Shown here: piece after piece, positions 34,448 through 43,204 of the stretch
Numbering within the stretch: position 1 is the first letter of the stretch
Layout: each line of letters starts with the position of its first letter
NCBI GenBank assembly: GCA_964437215.1
Contig: CAYTFZ010000004.1
Coordinates: 12,074-76,073 of the forward strand
From: JAAYAN01 sp964437215
Lineage (GTDB): Bacteria > Bacteroidota > Ignavibacteria > Ignavibacteriales > Melioribacteraceae
Direction of reading: 5' to 3'
Length of the DNA: 64,000 nucleotides
Notes under the pieces: model-generated
What the model saw: only the letters and a program-made list of their open reading frames with translations
What the model was told of the DNA's origin: nothing
The model's database searches: none
Program-made: the position numbers and the translations under genes

Positions 34448-35557
34448 ATGAAGAAAAGTGTTTTATTGTTTCTAACTGTTATGTTTATAAATATTCAAGC
34501 GCAAACTGAGAGCATCCCTCTGCTGAAGGATGTTTTTAAAGATAAATTTTATATAGGCAACGCTCCAAGCGATTACATAATAAAAGGAAATGATCAAAAA
34601 GCATTGGAAATTTTAGCTGAACAGCACAACAGTATTACTGCCGAAAATGTTATGAAATGGGAATCAGTACATCCGCAGCCGGGAAAATACAATTTTGAAG
34701 CTGCCGACAGATTTATTGAATTCGGTCTGAAGAATGATATGTATATTATCGGGCACACGCTTGTTTGGCATTCGCAGACTCCAAGATGGGTTTTCCAAGA
34801 TGCAAATGGAAATCCCGAAACACGTGAAGGATTAATTGCAAAAATGGAAGAGCATATAACTACAGTTATGAGCAGATATAAAGGCAAAGTTAAAGCTTGG
34901 GATGTTGTTAACGAAGCTTTTAACGAGGATGGGACTTTGCGTAGCAGTCCTTGGCAGAAAATTATTGGCGACGATTTTATTAAAATTGCTTTCCAAATTG
35001 CCAATAAAGTTGATCCCGATGCAAAATTAATTTATAACGATTACAATTTGTGTTTCAAAGCAAAACGCGAGGGATGCATTAAATATATTAAAAGTCTGCT
35101 TGATGAAGGCGTGAAAGTTTATGCAATTGGAGAACAAGGTCACTGGGATATGGTTAGTCCTAAAAATGAAGAAATTATTGGTTTTTTTGAAGATGTGAAG
35201 AAAATCGGATTAAAAGCAATGATTACAGAGCTGGATATAAATGTGCTGCCGAATCCGTGGAATTTTACTGGAGCAGATGTTAGTGTAAACTTTGCAGCAA
35301 GACCTGATGCAAATCCTTACACAGATGGATTGCCGGATAGTGTTGAAACCAAGCATGCAGAAAAATATGCAGAGGTTTTCAGCATATTCCTTGAATATCA
35401 AGATATTCTGGACAGAGTAACCTTTTGGGGAGTACACGATGGACATTCCTGGAAAAATAATTTCCCGGTAAGAGGAAGAACAGATTACCCGTTATTGTTT
35501 GACAGGCAATACCAGCCTAAAAAAGCTTTTTATTCAATTATAGATTTAGTTAAATAA
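34448..35557 (+). CDS. Endo-1,4-beta-xylanase, glycoside hydrolase family 10
   Basis: 369 residues with a signal peptide (MKKSVLLFLTVMFINIQAQ). The GH10 (beta/alpha)8 barrel fills the rest. The acid/base is Glu156 in WDVVNEAFNEDG and the nucleophile is Glu261 in ITELDIN; the family's NDYNL (YNDYN), HTLVWHSQ and WGVHDGHSW segments are also present. It cuts xylan backbones with retention of configuration. It has no carbohydrate-binding module or sorting domain. It forms the core of the carbohydrate region with the GH140-like enzyme downstream. A bidirectional terminator follows. Confidence 0.96.
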   Translation: MKKSVLLFLTVMFINIQAQTESIPLLKDVFKDKFYIGNAPSDYIIKGNDQKALEILAEQHNSITAENVMKWESVHPQPGKYNFEAADRFIEFGLKNDMYIIGHTLVWHSQTPRWVFQDANGNPETREGLIAKMEEHITTVMSRYKGKVKAWDVVNEAFNEDGTLRSSPWQKIIGDDFIKIAFQIANKVDPDAKLIYNDYNLCFKAKREGCIKYIKSLLDEGVKVYAIGEQGHWDMVSPKNEEIIGFFEDVKKIGLKAMITELDINVLPNPWNFTGADVSVNFAARPDANPYTDGLPDSVETKHAEKYAEVFSIFLEYQDILDRVTFWGVHDGHSWKNNFPVRGRTDYPLLFDRQYQPKKAFYSIIDLVK

Positions 35558-35573
35558 TAATTTATGTTTTATC

Positions 35574-35608
35574 TCAAAGATGCCGGGAGAAATCCTGCGC
35601 ATCTTTGA
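35574..35608. terminator. Bidirectional hairpin terminator
   Basis: Stem TCAAAGATGC / GCATCTTTGA between the convergent xylanase and thioredoxin-fold genes; flanking T-rich on the right, A/T on the left. Confidence 0.75.
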
Positions 35609-35626
35609 ATATATTTTTCCCAATCA

Positions 35627-36163
35627 TCAGCTTTTCCACTTAATTGTACACCCGATCGAAAATGTTTCAGGCATCGAAATTTCTTTTCCTTGCAGCATTT
35701 CGGAAATTGCTTCTTCGAGATAACGGGTTTTCACTTGTTCAGCGTCCTGCCAATTATCATCAATTTTTCCGTGATAACGTAATTTCTTATCCGCATCGAA
35801 AAGAAATGCCTCGGGGGTGTGAGTTGCACCAAAAACTTTTGCAACCGATTGGTCTTCATCGCGCAAATACAAAAAATTAAAATTCTTCTCCCTGCTTCTT
35901 GCAATCATATTTTCGAAACTGTCTTCGGGGTATTTTTCGGAATCATTTGAATTTACAGCTGCAATTGCAATGTCGTTGTAATATTTTTTCTGTAAATCAA
36001 TTATCCTGTTTTCATAAGCTTGAACATAAGGGCAATGATTGCAAGTGAAAATAATGACTAATCCCTTTTTTATAAGATTTTTTAGCGTGTAGATTTTTCC
36101 GTCAGTAGCCGGTAAAATACAATCGGGCATTTCCGAACCGATAATTAATTTATCTGTTGCCAT
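35627..36163 (-). CDS. Redoxin/AhpC-TSA-like thioredoxin-family protein
   Basis: 178 residues, without a signal peptide. The thioredoxin fold carries a C-x2-C pair in FTCNHCPYVQAYE and a cis-Pro region THTPEAFLFDADKK. The ending, GKEISMPETFSIGCTIKW with a third Cys, is typical of the thioredoxin-family proteins found in many bacteria and sometimes called alkyl hydroperoxide reductase-like. It is probably a cytoplasmic thiol oxidoreductase or peroxidase. Single gene, transcribed away from the M14 peptidase at 36268. Confidence 0.85.
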   Translation of the reverse strand: MATDKLIIGSEMPDCILPATDGKIYTLKNLIKKGLVIIFTCNHCPYVQAYENRIIDLQKKYYNDIAIAAVNSNDSEKYPEDSFENMIARSREKNFNFLYLRDEDQSVAKVFGATHTPEAFLFDADKKLRYHGKIDDNWQDAEQVKTRYLEEAISEMLQGKEISMPETFSIGCTIKWKS

Positions 36164-36267
36164 ATTTTTCCTGAATAAATTAGTTTATAATTTCTTAATT
36201 TTAAAAAGAATACTAAAAAATATGCTGAACTTTTTAAAGTTAATAATTTTTAATGAGAAGGTGATTA

Positions 36268-37680
36268 GTGAAGAATGTTTTGCAAATCAACGAGATCTAC
36301 AGCAGATACGATACTTATTCCGAAAAGAGTTTATCAGGCAGAATTATTAAAGTTGAAAATATTATGCCATTACTAAAAGAATTTTCGGCAAAACACCTTT
36401 TTGAAGTAAAAGTTATTGGAAATTCAGTTAAAGGCAAGCCTGTTCATTCAATAAAATTCGGGCACGGAAAAACAAAAGTGCTGATGTGGACGCAAATGCA
36501 TGGTGACGAACCGACGGCAACTAAAGCTGTTTTCGATCTTCTGAATTTTCTATCTGCTGCCGACGATTTTGAAAATTTGCGGAAAACAATATTTAAAAAT
36601 CTTACAGTCCAGATAATCCCGATGCTTAATCCAGATGGCGCCGAAATTTTTACCCGCGAGAACGCACTGAATATTGATATAAACAGAGATGCAAAAAGAT
36701 TGCAGTCACCCGAAGCCAAAATATTATGGGATATCCGTGAAAAATTCAATCCGGATTTCGGGTTTAATCTGCACGATCAAAATAACCGCTATTCGGCCGG
36801 AAAAACTTTTAAAAGCGCAGTTATTTCGATGCTTGCTCCTCCGTATAATAAAAAGAAGACAGTTGATAAAACCCGAAAAAAAGCCATGCAGATAATTGTT
36901 GATATCCGAAGAGAGTTGAAAAAATTTGTGCCGGGACATATTGCAAGATATAATGACGATTTTGAACCCAGAGCTTTCGGCGATAATTTTATGCGGCGTG
37001 GAACAAGTACAATTTTAATTGAATCGGGTGGCTGGAAAGATGATGATGATAAGGAATTTGTAAGGAAAATGAATTTTCTGGCATTTATTTCAGCATTGAG
37101 TTCAATCGCATCTAAAAGTTATAAAGAATCCCGATTTAAAGAATATTATAGAATACCGGAAAATGAAAAAATTCTGTTTGATGTACTTCTCCGCAATCTT
37201 ATAAGGAAAATTAACGGCTGCGAGCATATTGTTGATATTGGAATCAACCGGACCGAACAGGTTGATGAAAACGGCAGAATCTTTTATAAAGGTACTATTG
37301 GAGATTTGGGTGATTTATCCACTTTTTTTGGATATGAAGAATATGACCTTGAAGGATTCGAAATAAAAAAAGCCGAATACTTTTCGGAAAAATTTAGAAA
37401 TATTGAAAACATTGAAATAAAGAATATTGATAGAGAGTTACAAAACGGAAAAATGATAATCCTCGTGAATGAAAAAATTCCCCGCGACCGTCCCTTTGAA
37501 TTACCTATTTTAGTAATTAACGAAAACGATAACTTCGACAATTTAATAAAAACCGATTGCCCTGCATTCTTTTCAATATGCAAAGACAATAAAAACAATT
37601 ATTCTGTTGTAAACGGTTTCTTCCGCGATAATTTTATTACGTCTTCGCAAAAAACTAATGGAATTGTGATGAAACTATGA
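36268..37680 (+). CDS. M14-type zinc carboxypeptidase
   Basis: 470 residues from a GTG start with GAGAAGGTG just upstream. No signal peptide is visible. Zinc ligands fit M14: His-x-x-Glu in QMHGDEPT, then the C-terminal His in FGFNLHDQNNRY, and the catalytic Glu region in LIESGGWKDD. Substrate-handling elements include NPDGAEIFTREN and NIDINRDAKR. The ~190-residue C-terminal part resembles no domain I know. The subfamily may process peptides or peptidoglycan fragments. Monocistronic. Confidence 0.87.
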   Translation: MKNVLQINEIYSRYDTYSEKSLSGRIIKVENIMPLLKEFSAKHLFEVKVIGNSVKGKPVHSIKFGHGKTKVLMWTQMHGDEPTATKAVFDLLNFLSAADDFENLRKTIFKNLTVQIIPMLNPDGAEIFTRENALNIDINRDAKRLQSPEAKILWDIREKFNPDFGFNLHDQNNRYSAGKTFKSAVISMLAPPYNKKKTVDKTRKKAMQIIVDIRRELKKFVPGHIARYNDDFEPRAFGDNFMRRGTSTILIESGGWKDDDDKEFVRKMNFLAFISALSSIASKSYKESRFKEYYRIPENEKILFDVLLRNLIRKINGCEHIVDIGINRTEQVDENGRIFYKGTIGDLGDLSTFFGYEEYDLEGFEIKKAEYFSEKFRNIENIEIKNIDRELQNGKMIILVNEKIPRDRPFELPILVINENDNFDNLIKTDCPAFFSICKDNKNNYSVVNGFFRDNFITSSQKTNGIVMKL

Positions 37681-37931
37681 AGAGCAAGAAAAATAATTAT
37701 TTTATAGTTTAACCGCGTAAACCTGTTGTTTTTTACAGTTTGCTGGCTGGCAAATTATCAGCAGCAAAAAACTAATCCTTATGAAATAAGAAGACAAATT
37801 GAATATGAGAAATATATTATTCTCACATTCAGTTTTAAGATTTAACATTCGAATTTAAATACTGTTGAATATTTAGAAGAAAAGGATATATTTACTCTTA
37901 AAAAAAGAAAATTCTTATAAAGAGGTTTTCT

Positions 37932-40382
37932 ATGTTTAAGAAAAAATACCAAAGAATCTTTTTCATAACGTTTTATCTTTCATATTTTGCTTACCCTGCT
38001 TTTAGTCAAGCGCAAATGCAATTTAATATTACTGAGGATATTAAAACGGAGTTTGCAACATATCATCCTTTCCCCGCAGTTTTTAATCCTCAAATCTCCT
38101 CATTTACCATTGAACCTGATTTAAGTGATGTTCAATATTTACCTCCGATTAGTCCAGAAGATTTGAATATGCTGAAAAATAATCACTTTACTGTTCGTAA
38201 AAGCGAGTTTACACAAATTTATGATGTTTATAATGCAGCAACGCTTGGGAGTGACCCTGTTTTTATTACTTCTGATGCAGTTTTACACGCCTATCACGTT
38301 TTGTACGACCGTTTTTTAATGAAGACAGAGAGTAATAAATTTTATTCTTCACTGAATGAATTAACAGATTCGCTTTTAAACAAGACTTATTTCCTTTACA
38401 AAAATGAAGAGACTTTAGATGTAAAAGAAGCATTGTTCAGGAATCTAGCTTTTTTTTCTGTTGCAAAAAAACTATTATCGGTGGATAGTATTGTTGTATA
38501 TGATGAAGTAAAGGATTTAGTAAATGAAGAAATCCAGCTTATTAATCAGCATCAGGGATTTAGTTATTCGCCGATTTTGGGAAACTTTTCGCAGCTCGAT
38601 TACAGCCAGTTTCAGGTTCGCGGGCACTATACAAAGTCGGATACATTATCGGCATACTTTAAAACAATGATGTGGTATGGATGGACTATTTTTACAATGG
38701 AGCCTGATTTGTTCGGTAACCTTTCTTTAACCCATACGCTGCAAGCTTTGTTCAATGTTAAGATAATTTATTCGGATGAAGAACTATTAAACTTGTGGAA
38801 AGCTATTTATGAGCCGACAGTCTTTTTTGCAGGAAAAACTGACGATCCTAATCTAAAGGATTACAAGAAAATTGCTGATGAAATATACGGAGAAAATTTT
38901 GTCGAATTATCTCCACAAAGTATTGCAAATACTGAAATGCTGAATAGTTTTATCGAAAAAGCAAAAATGCTGCCAGAGCCGAAAATCCCGAATTATATTT
39001 ACGGAAGCACAGGTGTATATAAGGGTTTCAGGTTTATGGGACAAAGATTTATTCCCGATTCGTATATGTTTTCGGGATTAGTATATCCATCAGTTGGCAG
39101 CCGGTTTTTCCCAAAAGGACTTGATTTAATGTATGTGTTGGGTTCCGAAAGAGCTTATTCAATTTTAGATTCTGTATATCACGAAACTGAAAATGCTGCT
39201 TACGTTTCTCAATTAAACCAATTCAGAACGGAATTCAGTAATAAATCAGGCGAAGAATGGGTTCAAAATTTATATTGGGATTGGCTTTATTGTTTAATGC
39301 CGCTGCTTTATGAGAAAAATTCCGGGTATCCTTATTTTATGCAGAACATTGCCTGGATGGATAAAGAACTTTTAACAGCCTTAGCTTCTTGGGCAGAATT
39401 ACGGCACGATACTATTCTTTACGGCAAACAAAGCAGTACGCCTAGAACCAGTCTGCCCGAAACAGCTCCGGGATATGTTGAACCTAATCCATATTTGTAT
39501 GCCCGTCTGGCAAGTCTTGTAAAATATACAAAAGACGGATTGCAGAGTTTTAATTTGATGAATGAAAATATTTTGAAATCCACTCAGTTGTTAGAGGATT
39601 ATTTATTGTTCTTAAGAGATGCATCAATAAAGGAATTGGAAGAAATTCCGCTTTCGGAACAGGATTATAAAAATATTTTAAGCTTCGGTTCAATACTAAG
39701 CCAGTTAGTTAATGATCCGGACGATAAGACAGGTAAAGATAAAATGCCTGTTGTTGCAGACGTTCATACCGATCAAAATACTAACAGATGTCTTGAAGAA
39801 GCTGTAGGATTTCCGCTGGAAATACTTGTTATTGTAAATGAAGGAGGAGTTAAAAGACTTGCCAGAGGGGTAGTATTTTCGTATTATGAATTTACTCAGC
39901 CTATTGAAACCAGGCTTACTGATGAAGCCTGGTTTGAAATGTTGAACAATACTCCTCCTGATTTGCCCGATTGGTTTGAAAGTTTTATGGACTTAAATGC
40001 TTCTCAGCCTACATATTTGCAGGATGAAGTTCCTAATCTTTTTGGAAACAAATTTAATTATACAGTATCAGTTGATCCTGATTTAAGCGGTATTCCTGAA
40101 ATTTTCGCATTATCACAAAATTACCCAAATCCGTTTAATCCTTCTACAATAATAAGGTATTCCCTGCCTGCCGGCAGGCAGGAATTACCAATGAACAATA
40201 TGGTAACTCTTAAAATCTATAATATGCTCGGTCAGGAAGTAGCAACACTTGTAAACAAAGAACAACCAGCCGGAAATTATGAGGTTAAATTTGATGCCGG
40301 AAATCTTGCTTCGGGAGTATATCTGTACCGTTTGCAGGCAGGTGAATTTTCTTCAGTAAAAAAACTTATTCTTATGAAGTAG
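37932..40382 (+). CDS. DUF3160 protein with a type IX secretion sorting domain
   Basis: 816 residues with an N-terminal signal (ITFYLSYFAYPAFSQ). Residues ~30-700 are DUF3160 (SEFTQIYDVYNA, ITSDAVLHAYHVLYDRF, FMGQRFIPDSY). DUF3160 function is unknown to me; it looks like a large secreted alpha-helical fold. The last ~90 residues are a T9SS type A sorting domain (QNYPNPFNPSTIIRY, then LKIYNMLGQEV and GVYLYRLQAG, with KKLILMK at the end). Inside this domain a 20-base GC-rich palindrome adds SLPAGRQE (residues 744-751), stretching the first strand-loop. Expected outside the cell or anchored on the surface. Confidence 0.92.
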   Translation: MFKKKYQRIFFITFYLSYFAYPAFSQAQMQFNITEDIKTEFATYHPFPAVFNPQISSFTIEPDLSDVQYLPPISPEDLNMLKNNHFTVRKSEFTQIYDVYNAATLGSDPVFITSDAVLHAYHVLYDRFLMKTESNKFYSSLNELTDSLLNKTYFLYKNEETLDVKEALFRNLAFFSVAKKLLSVDSIVVYDEVKDLVNEEIQLINQHQGFSYSPILGNFSQLDYSQFQVRGHYTKSDTLSAYFKTMMWYGWTIFTMEPDLFGNLSLTHTLQALFNVKIIYSDEELLNLWKAIYEPTVFFAGKTDDPNLKDYKKIADEIYGENFVELSPQSIANTEMLNSFIEKAKMLPEPKIPNYIYGSTGVYKGFRFMGQRFIPDSYMFSGLVYPSVGSRFFPKGLDLMYVLGSERAYSILDSVYHETENAAYVSQLNQFRTEFSNKSGEEWVQNLYWDWLYCLMPLLYEKNSGYPYFMQNIAWMDKELLTALASWAELRHDTILYGKQSSTPRTSLPETAPGYVEPNPYLYARLASLVKYTKDGLQSFNLMNENILKSTQLLEDYLLFLRDASIKELEEIPLSEQDYKNILSFGSILSQLVNDPDDKTGKDKMPVVADVHTDQNTNRCLEEAVGFPLEILVIVNEGGVKRLARGVVFSYYEFTQPIETRLTDEAWFEMLNNTPPDLPDWFESFMDLNASQPTYLQDEVPNLFGNKFNYTVSVDPDLSGIPEIFALSQNYPNPFNPSTIIRYSLPAGRQELPMNNMVTLKIYNMLGQEVATLVNKEQPAGNYEVKFDAGNLASGVYLYRLQAGEFSSVKKLILMK
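40163..40182. repeat. GC-rich perfect palindrome inside a coding sequence
   Basis: Perfect 20-base inverted repeat, CCTGCCTGCC / GGCAGGCAGG, translated in frame as (S)LPAGRQ in the loop of the sorting domain. It is much richer in GC than the surrounding AT-rich gene. It looks like a REP/MITE-type palindromic repeat that entered the gene without breaking the frame. Confidence 0.8.
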
Positions 40383-40415
40383 AACGAATTTATCTAATAA
40401 TAAATAGAGAGTTTT

Positions 40416-42317
40416 ATGAACAAAAATGTGCTTTTAAGGAAGTTTTTAATATTATCGGTTATTTTAATTTTAACAGGAACAATCAATTTATTTTCTGAAA
40501 CGCAGAAAAATATTCACGCCTGGGAAATGGTAGAAATAGAACTATTGGCAGAAAAAGAATATGAAAATCCATACAAAGATGTAATTTGCTGGGTAAAATT
40601 AAAGGGACCTGATTTTGATAAACTTGTATATGGTTTTTGGGATGGCGGAAAATCCTTTAAGGTTAGAATTGTTGCAGAAAAATCAGGAGTTTGGAATTGG
40701 GAAAGCGGCTCAAATCAGGCAGATGACAAAGGCTTAAACGGAAAAACTGGTTCGTTTACTGCAATTGAATGGACTGAACAGGAAAAATCGGCTAATCCGA
40801 ATCGCAGAGGTTTTATACGTCCTACTTCAAACGGACGGGCATTGCAATATGCTGACGGAACACCTTATTTTATGATAGGCGATACTTGGCTTGCAGGAGC
40901 TACCTGGCGTTTGCCTTTCCGGAATGCGGCGACAAATGACGACTATATTCCGTCTCCGGGGATCGGTTTTGAAGATGCTGTGAATTACAGAAAAAATCAA
41001 GGGTTTAATTCAGTAAGTATGATTGCCTGCTTCCCTAACTGGGAATCGGATTACAACCCAAGCACTTATGCAGATGAAAATGGGATTTATCCTCGTAATG
41101 CTTGGGAAAAGTTTGAATATCTTACAAAAGACGGAAAAATGACCTCAAAAAATATGCGGGATGAATATGGAAATATTCCATTTAAAATGTCAGAAAAGCA
41201 TCCAGGGGTTGCAGATTTTGAAAGAATAATTCCGGAATATTTTAAAAGTCTGGATAGAAAAATGCAATATCTTTCTGAACAAGGATTTGTTCCGCTGCTC
41301 GAAACCGTTAGAAGAGATATGTGTCCCACTTGGAAAGCTTATTTCGATTTCAATGAATCATATTCAAGATTTGTTCAGTATTTAAGTTCGCGTTACGGCG
41401 CATATAATTTTATTTACAGTAAAATTCATCTCGATTGGATTCCTCAATTATACAGTATAACGGCCAATGAATTTAACGAAGCGCTTATTTATCACTTAAA
41501 TAAATACGGACATATGCCTTTCGGGCAGCCGGTAACAACATTAATCAGCAATTCAACTTATATGCAGTTCGGTCACGCTGAGGATTGCCCTTGGCTAACT
41601 ATGCACAGCGTAGGAAATAAACCCCGCGATCACCGTGTGGCAGATTCGCTGGAGCAGATATTCAACTTGAATCCTCCATATCCTGCAATAAATTTTGAAC
41701 CATATTACACAGGATGGGATCACGAAATTAATATGCCTAACGGAGAAAGACCGCCGGCAAATTCGGAGCGCGATAATTACTTTGCAAGAGCGCAGATGTA
41801 CGGATCGGTTCTTTCGGGCGGACTATCGGGTCACGTTCACGGAACGGCAGCATACGATATTACAACAACCGGTGAACCGGAAGGAATGCGCCCGCATATT
41901 TGGGATGCTTTAAAATACGAATCTGCAAACTATATGAAGCATTTAAAATCATTTATTTTATCGGAAGGAAAAGAATATCAGAATTTAGTGCCGACAAGAC
42001 AAGATATTTTACCCAATAAAGCACTAAATAGTCCGGAAAAGGGTCTTGATGGATGGGCTTATATGCTTACAAATTCCGAACGGAAAATGGCTTTCTTGTA
42101 TTTTGAAAATGAATCAGAAGTGCCTGAATTGAAGAATTTTAAGAAAAATGCTGAATATAAATTTCATTGGTTTAACACAATCACTGGTGAATGGAAAGAA
42201 GAAATTACGATTAAGACAGATGAAAATGGGAATCTTGTCCTTCCAAATTTTCCGGATAACAGGAAAAAATCGGATAGAGACTGGGCTGCAAAAGTAATAC
42301 TGAAAAGCAAAAACTGA
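40416..42317 (+). CDS. DUF5060/DUF4038 glycoside hydrolase (GH140-like)
   Basis: 633 residues with a signal peptide (ILSVILILTGTINLFS). Domain order: a DUF5060 N-terminal beta domain (~30-115; DVICWVKLKGP, FWDGGKSFKVRI), a DUF4038 TIM-barrel hydrolase (~125-520; RRGFIRPTSNGRALQYADGTPYFMIGDTW), and a small C-terminal beta domain (~540-633; MAFLYFENESEVPELKNF, WKEEITIKTD) like the collagen-binding-type module seen in these enzymes. The family includes apiosidases (GH140) acting on rhamnogalacturonan-II; the actual substrate here is inferred only. It follows the T9SS protein by 33 bases, likely one operon. Confidence 0.88.
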   Translation: MNKNVLLRKFLILSVILILTGTINLFSETQKNIHAWEMVEIELLAEKEYENPYKDVICWVKLKGPDFDKLVYGFWDGGKSFKVRIVAEKSGVWNWESGSNQADDKGLNGKTGSFTAIEWTEQEKSANPNRRGFIRPTSNGRALQYADGTPYFMIGDTWLAGATWRLPFRNAATNDDYIPSPGIGFEDAVNYRKNQGFNSVSMIACFPNWESDYNPSTYADENGIYPRNAWEKFEYLTKDGKMTSKNMRDEYGNIPFKMSEKHPGVADFERIIPEYFKSLDRKMQYLSEQGFVPLLETVRRDMCPTWKAYFDFNESYSRFVQYLSSRYGAYNFIYSKIHLDWIPQLYSITANEFNEALIYHLNKYGHMPFGQPVTTLISNSTYMQFGHAEDCPWLTMHSVGNKPRDHRVADSLEQIFNLNPPYPAINFEPYYTGWDHEINMPNGERPPANSERDNYFARAQMYGSVLSGGLSGHVHGTAAYDITTTGEPEGMRPHIWDALKYESANYMKHLKSFILSEGKEYQNLVPTRQDILPNKALNSPEKGLDGWAYMLTNSERKMAFLYFENESEVPELKNFKKNAEYKFHWFNTITGEWKEEITIKTDENGNLVLPNFPDNRKKSDRDWAAKVILKSKN

Positions 42318-42333
42318 TATTAAATTATTGAGA

Positions 42334-42357
42334 GGGGAATACGGCAAAATTCCCTTC
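42334..42357 (+). terminator. Rho-independent terminator
   Basis: Stem AGGGGAA / TTCCCTT with a 10-base loop, followed by CTTCTTTT, after the GH140-like gene. Confidence 0.65.
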
Positions 42358-42447
42358 TTCTTTTCCCAACCAAAATATTTTTAAAGAGGATGAAGTAGAA
42401 AATATTATCAATTTAGTAAAAATATAATGATATTACTTTAGTTCATT

Positions 42448-42455
42448 TATATTTG
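42448..42455 (+). promoter_or_regulatory. Possible -7 box (TAnnTTTG type)
   Basis: TATATTTG about 73 bases before the ATG of the barrel gene at 42528. The context is identical for eleven bases (TTTATATTTGTT) to the sequence upstream of 10304. No clear -33 TTTG at the normal spacing. Confidence 0.35.
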
Positions 42456-42527
42456 TTCAGTTCATATTGGGTAAACGGTAAGTTCAAATAAAATTACTAC
42501 AAATTAAACTAAGAGACAGGAGCTGTT

Positions 42528-43148
42528 ATGCATTTACGTTTTACAATGTTTTTATTAAGTATTATTTTCGTTCTGAATTCAATTCAGGCACAAATTGGAA
42601 CTCACTTTTCAACAACCGGAGGTGTTGCTTTCCCTCAGGCTGAGGATAGTGATTTATGGAATACAGGATATACTGTGAAGACAGATGGATTTTTTAAGAT
42701 TGCCGATAACTGTTATTTGGGATTTCGTATTGGCTATACTTGGGCTTCAGTAAATGAAGAAAAATTTATGGATGAAATTGTGCCGAGTTTTAATGGGGAT
42801 GTTGAACTTAGCGGATATCTTCAGCATGGAGAAATAGTACCTTCTTTCCGGTATATTTTTAATGATTCGGAAGATTCGGATATTAAATTTTTTGGTCAGG
42901 CTGGAGCCGGATTTTATTATACCCGCCGTAATTACTCATATAGCGGAGAGTATCATAGTGGTATGAGCCATCGATATATTTGGGGAGCTGATGCCTTAAA
43001 TGAATCTTCTGCAGGTATCGATTTAAGTGCAGGAATGATGATACAATTAAGCAGTGGTTTTGGCATCACAATTTATCCTATGTATCATGTAATATTCAAC
43101 GATTCTGAGGATAAAATGCTCTCGTTGAATTTAGGAATTGTTTATTAA
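42528..43148 (+). CDS. Putative outer-membrane beta-barrel protein
   Basis: 206 residues with a signal peptide (LSIIFVLNSIQAQ) and an AGGAG site. Strands alternate with Gly-rich turns (FGQAGAGFYYT, GYTWASVNEE) and the protein ends with LSLNLGIVY, an aromatic C-terminus as in barrel proteins. It probably has eight strands. No precise family. It ends at the shared terminator region opposite thioredoxin reductase. It may be a small surface or porin-like partner of the carbohydrate enzymes, but there is no direct evidence. Confidence 0.7.
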   Translation: MHLRFTMFLLSIIFVLNSIQAQIGTHFSTTGGVAFPQAEDSDLWNTGYTVKTDGFFKIADNCYLGFRIGYTWASVNEEKFMDEIVPSFNGDVELSGYLQHGEIVPSFRYIFNDSEDSDIKFFGQAGAGFYYTRRNYSYSGEYHSGMSHRYIWGADALNESSAGIDLSAGMMIQLSSGFGITIYPMYHVIFNDSEDKMLSLNLGIVY

Positions 43149-43154
43149 AAGAGT

Positions 43155-43199
43155 ATGAGTAAGAGGTAAGAGTAAGGGGGATTTCTTACTCTTACTCAT
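43155..43199. terminator. Hairpin region between convergent genes
   Basis: Tandem GTAAGAG units on the left pair with CTTACTCTTACTCAT on the right, giving a long imperfect stem between the barrel gene and trxB. Confidence 0.6.
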
Positions 43200-43204
43200 A
43201 AATC

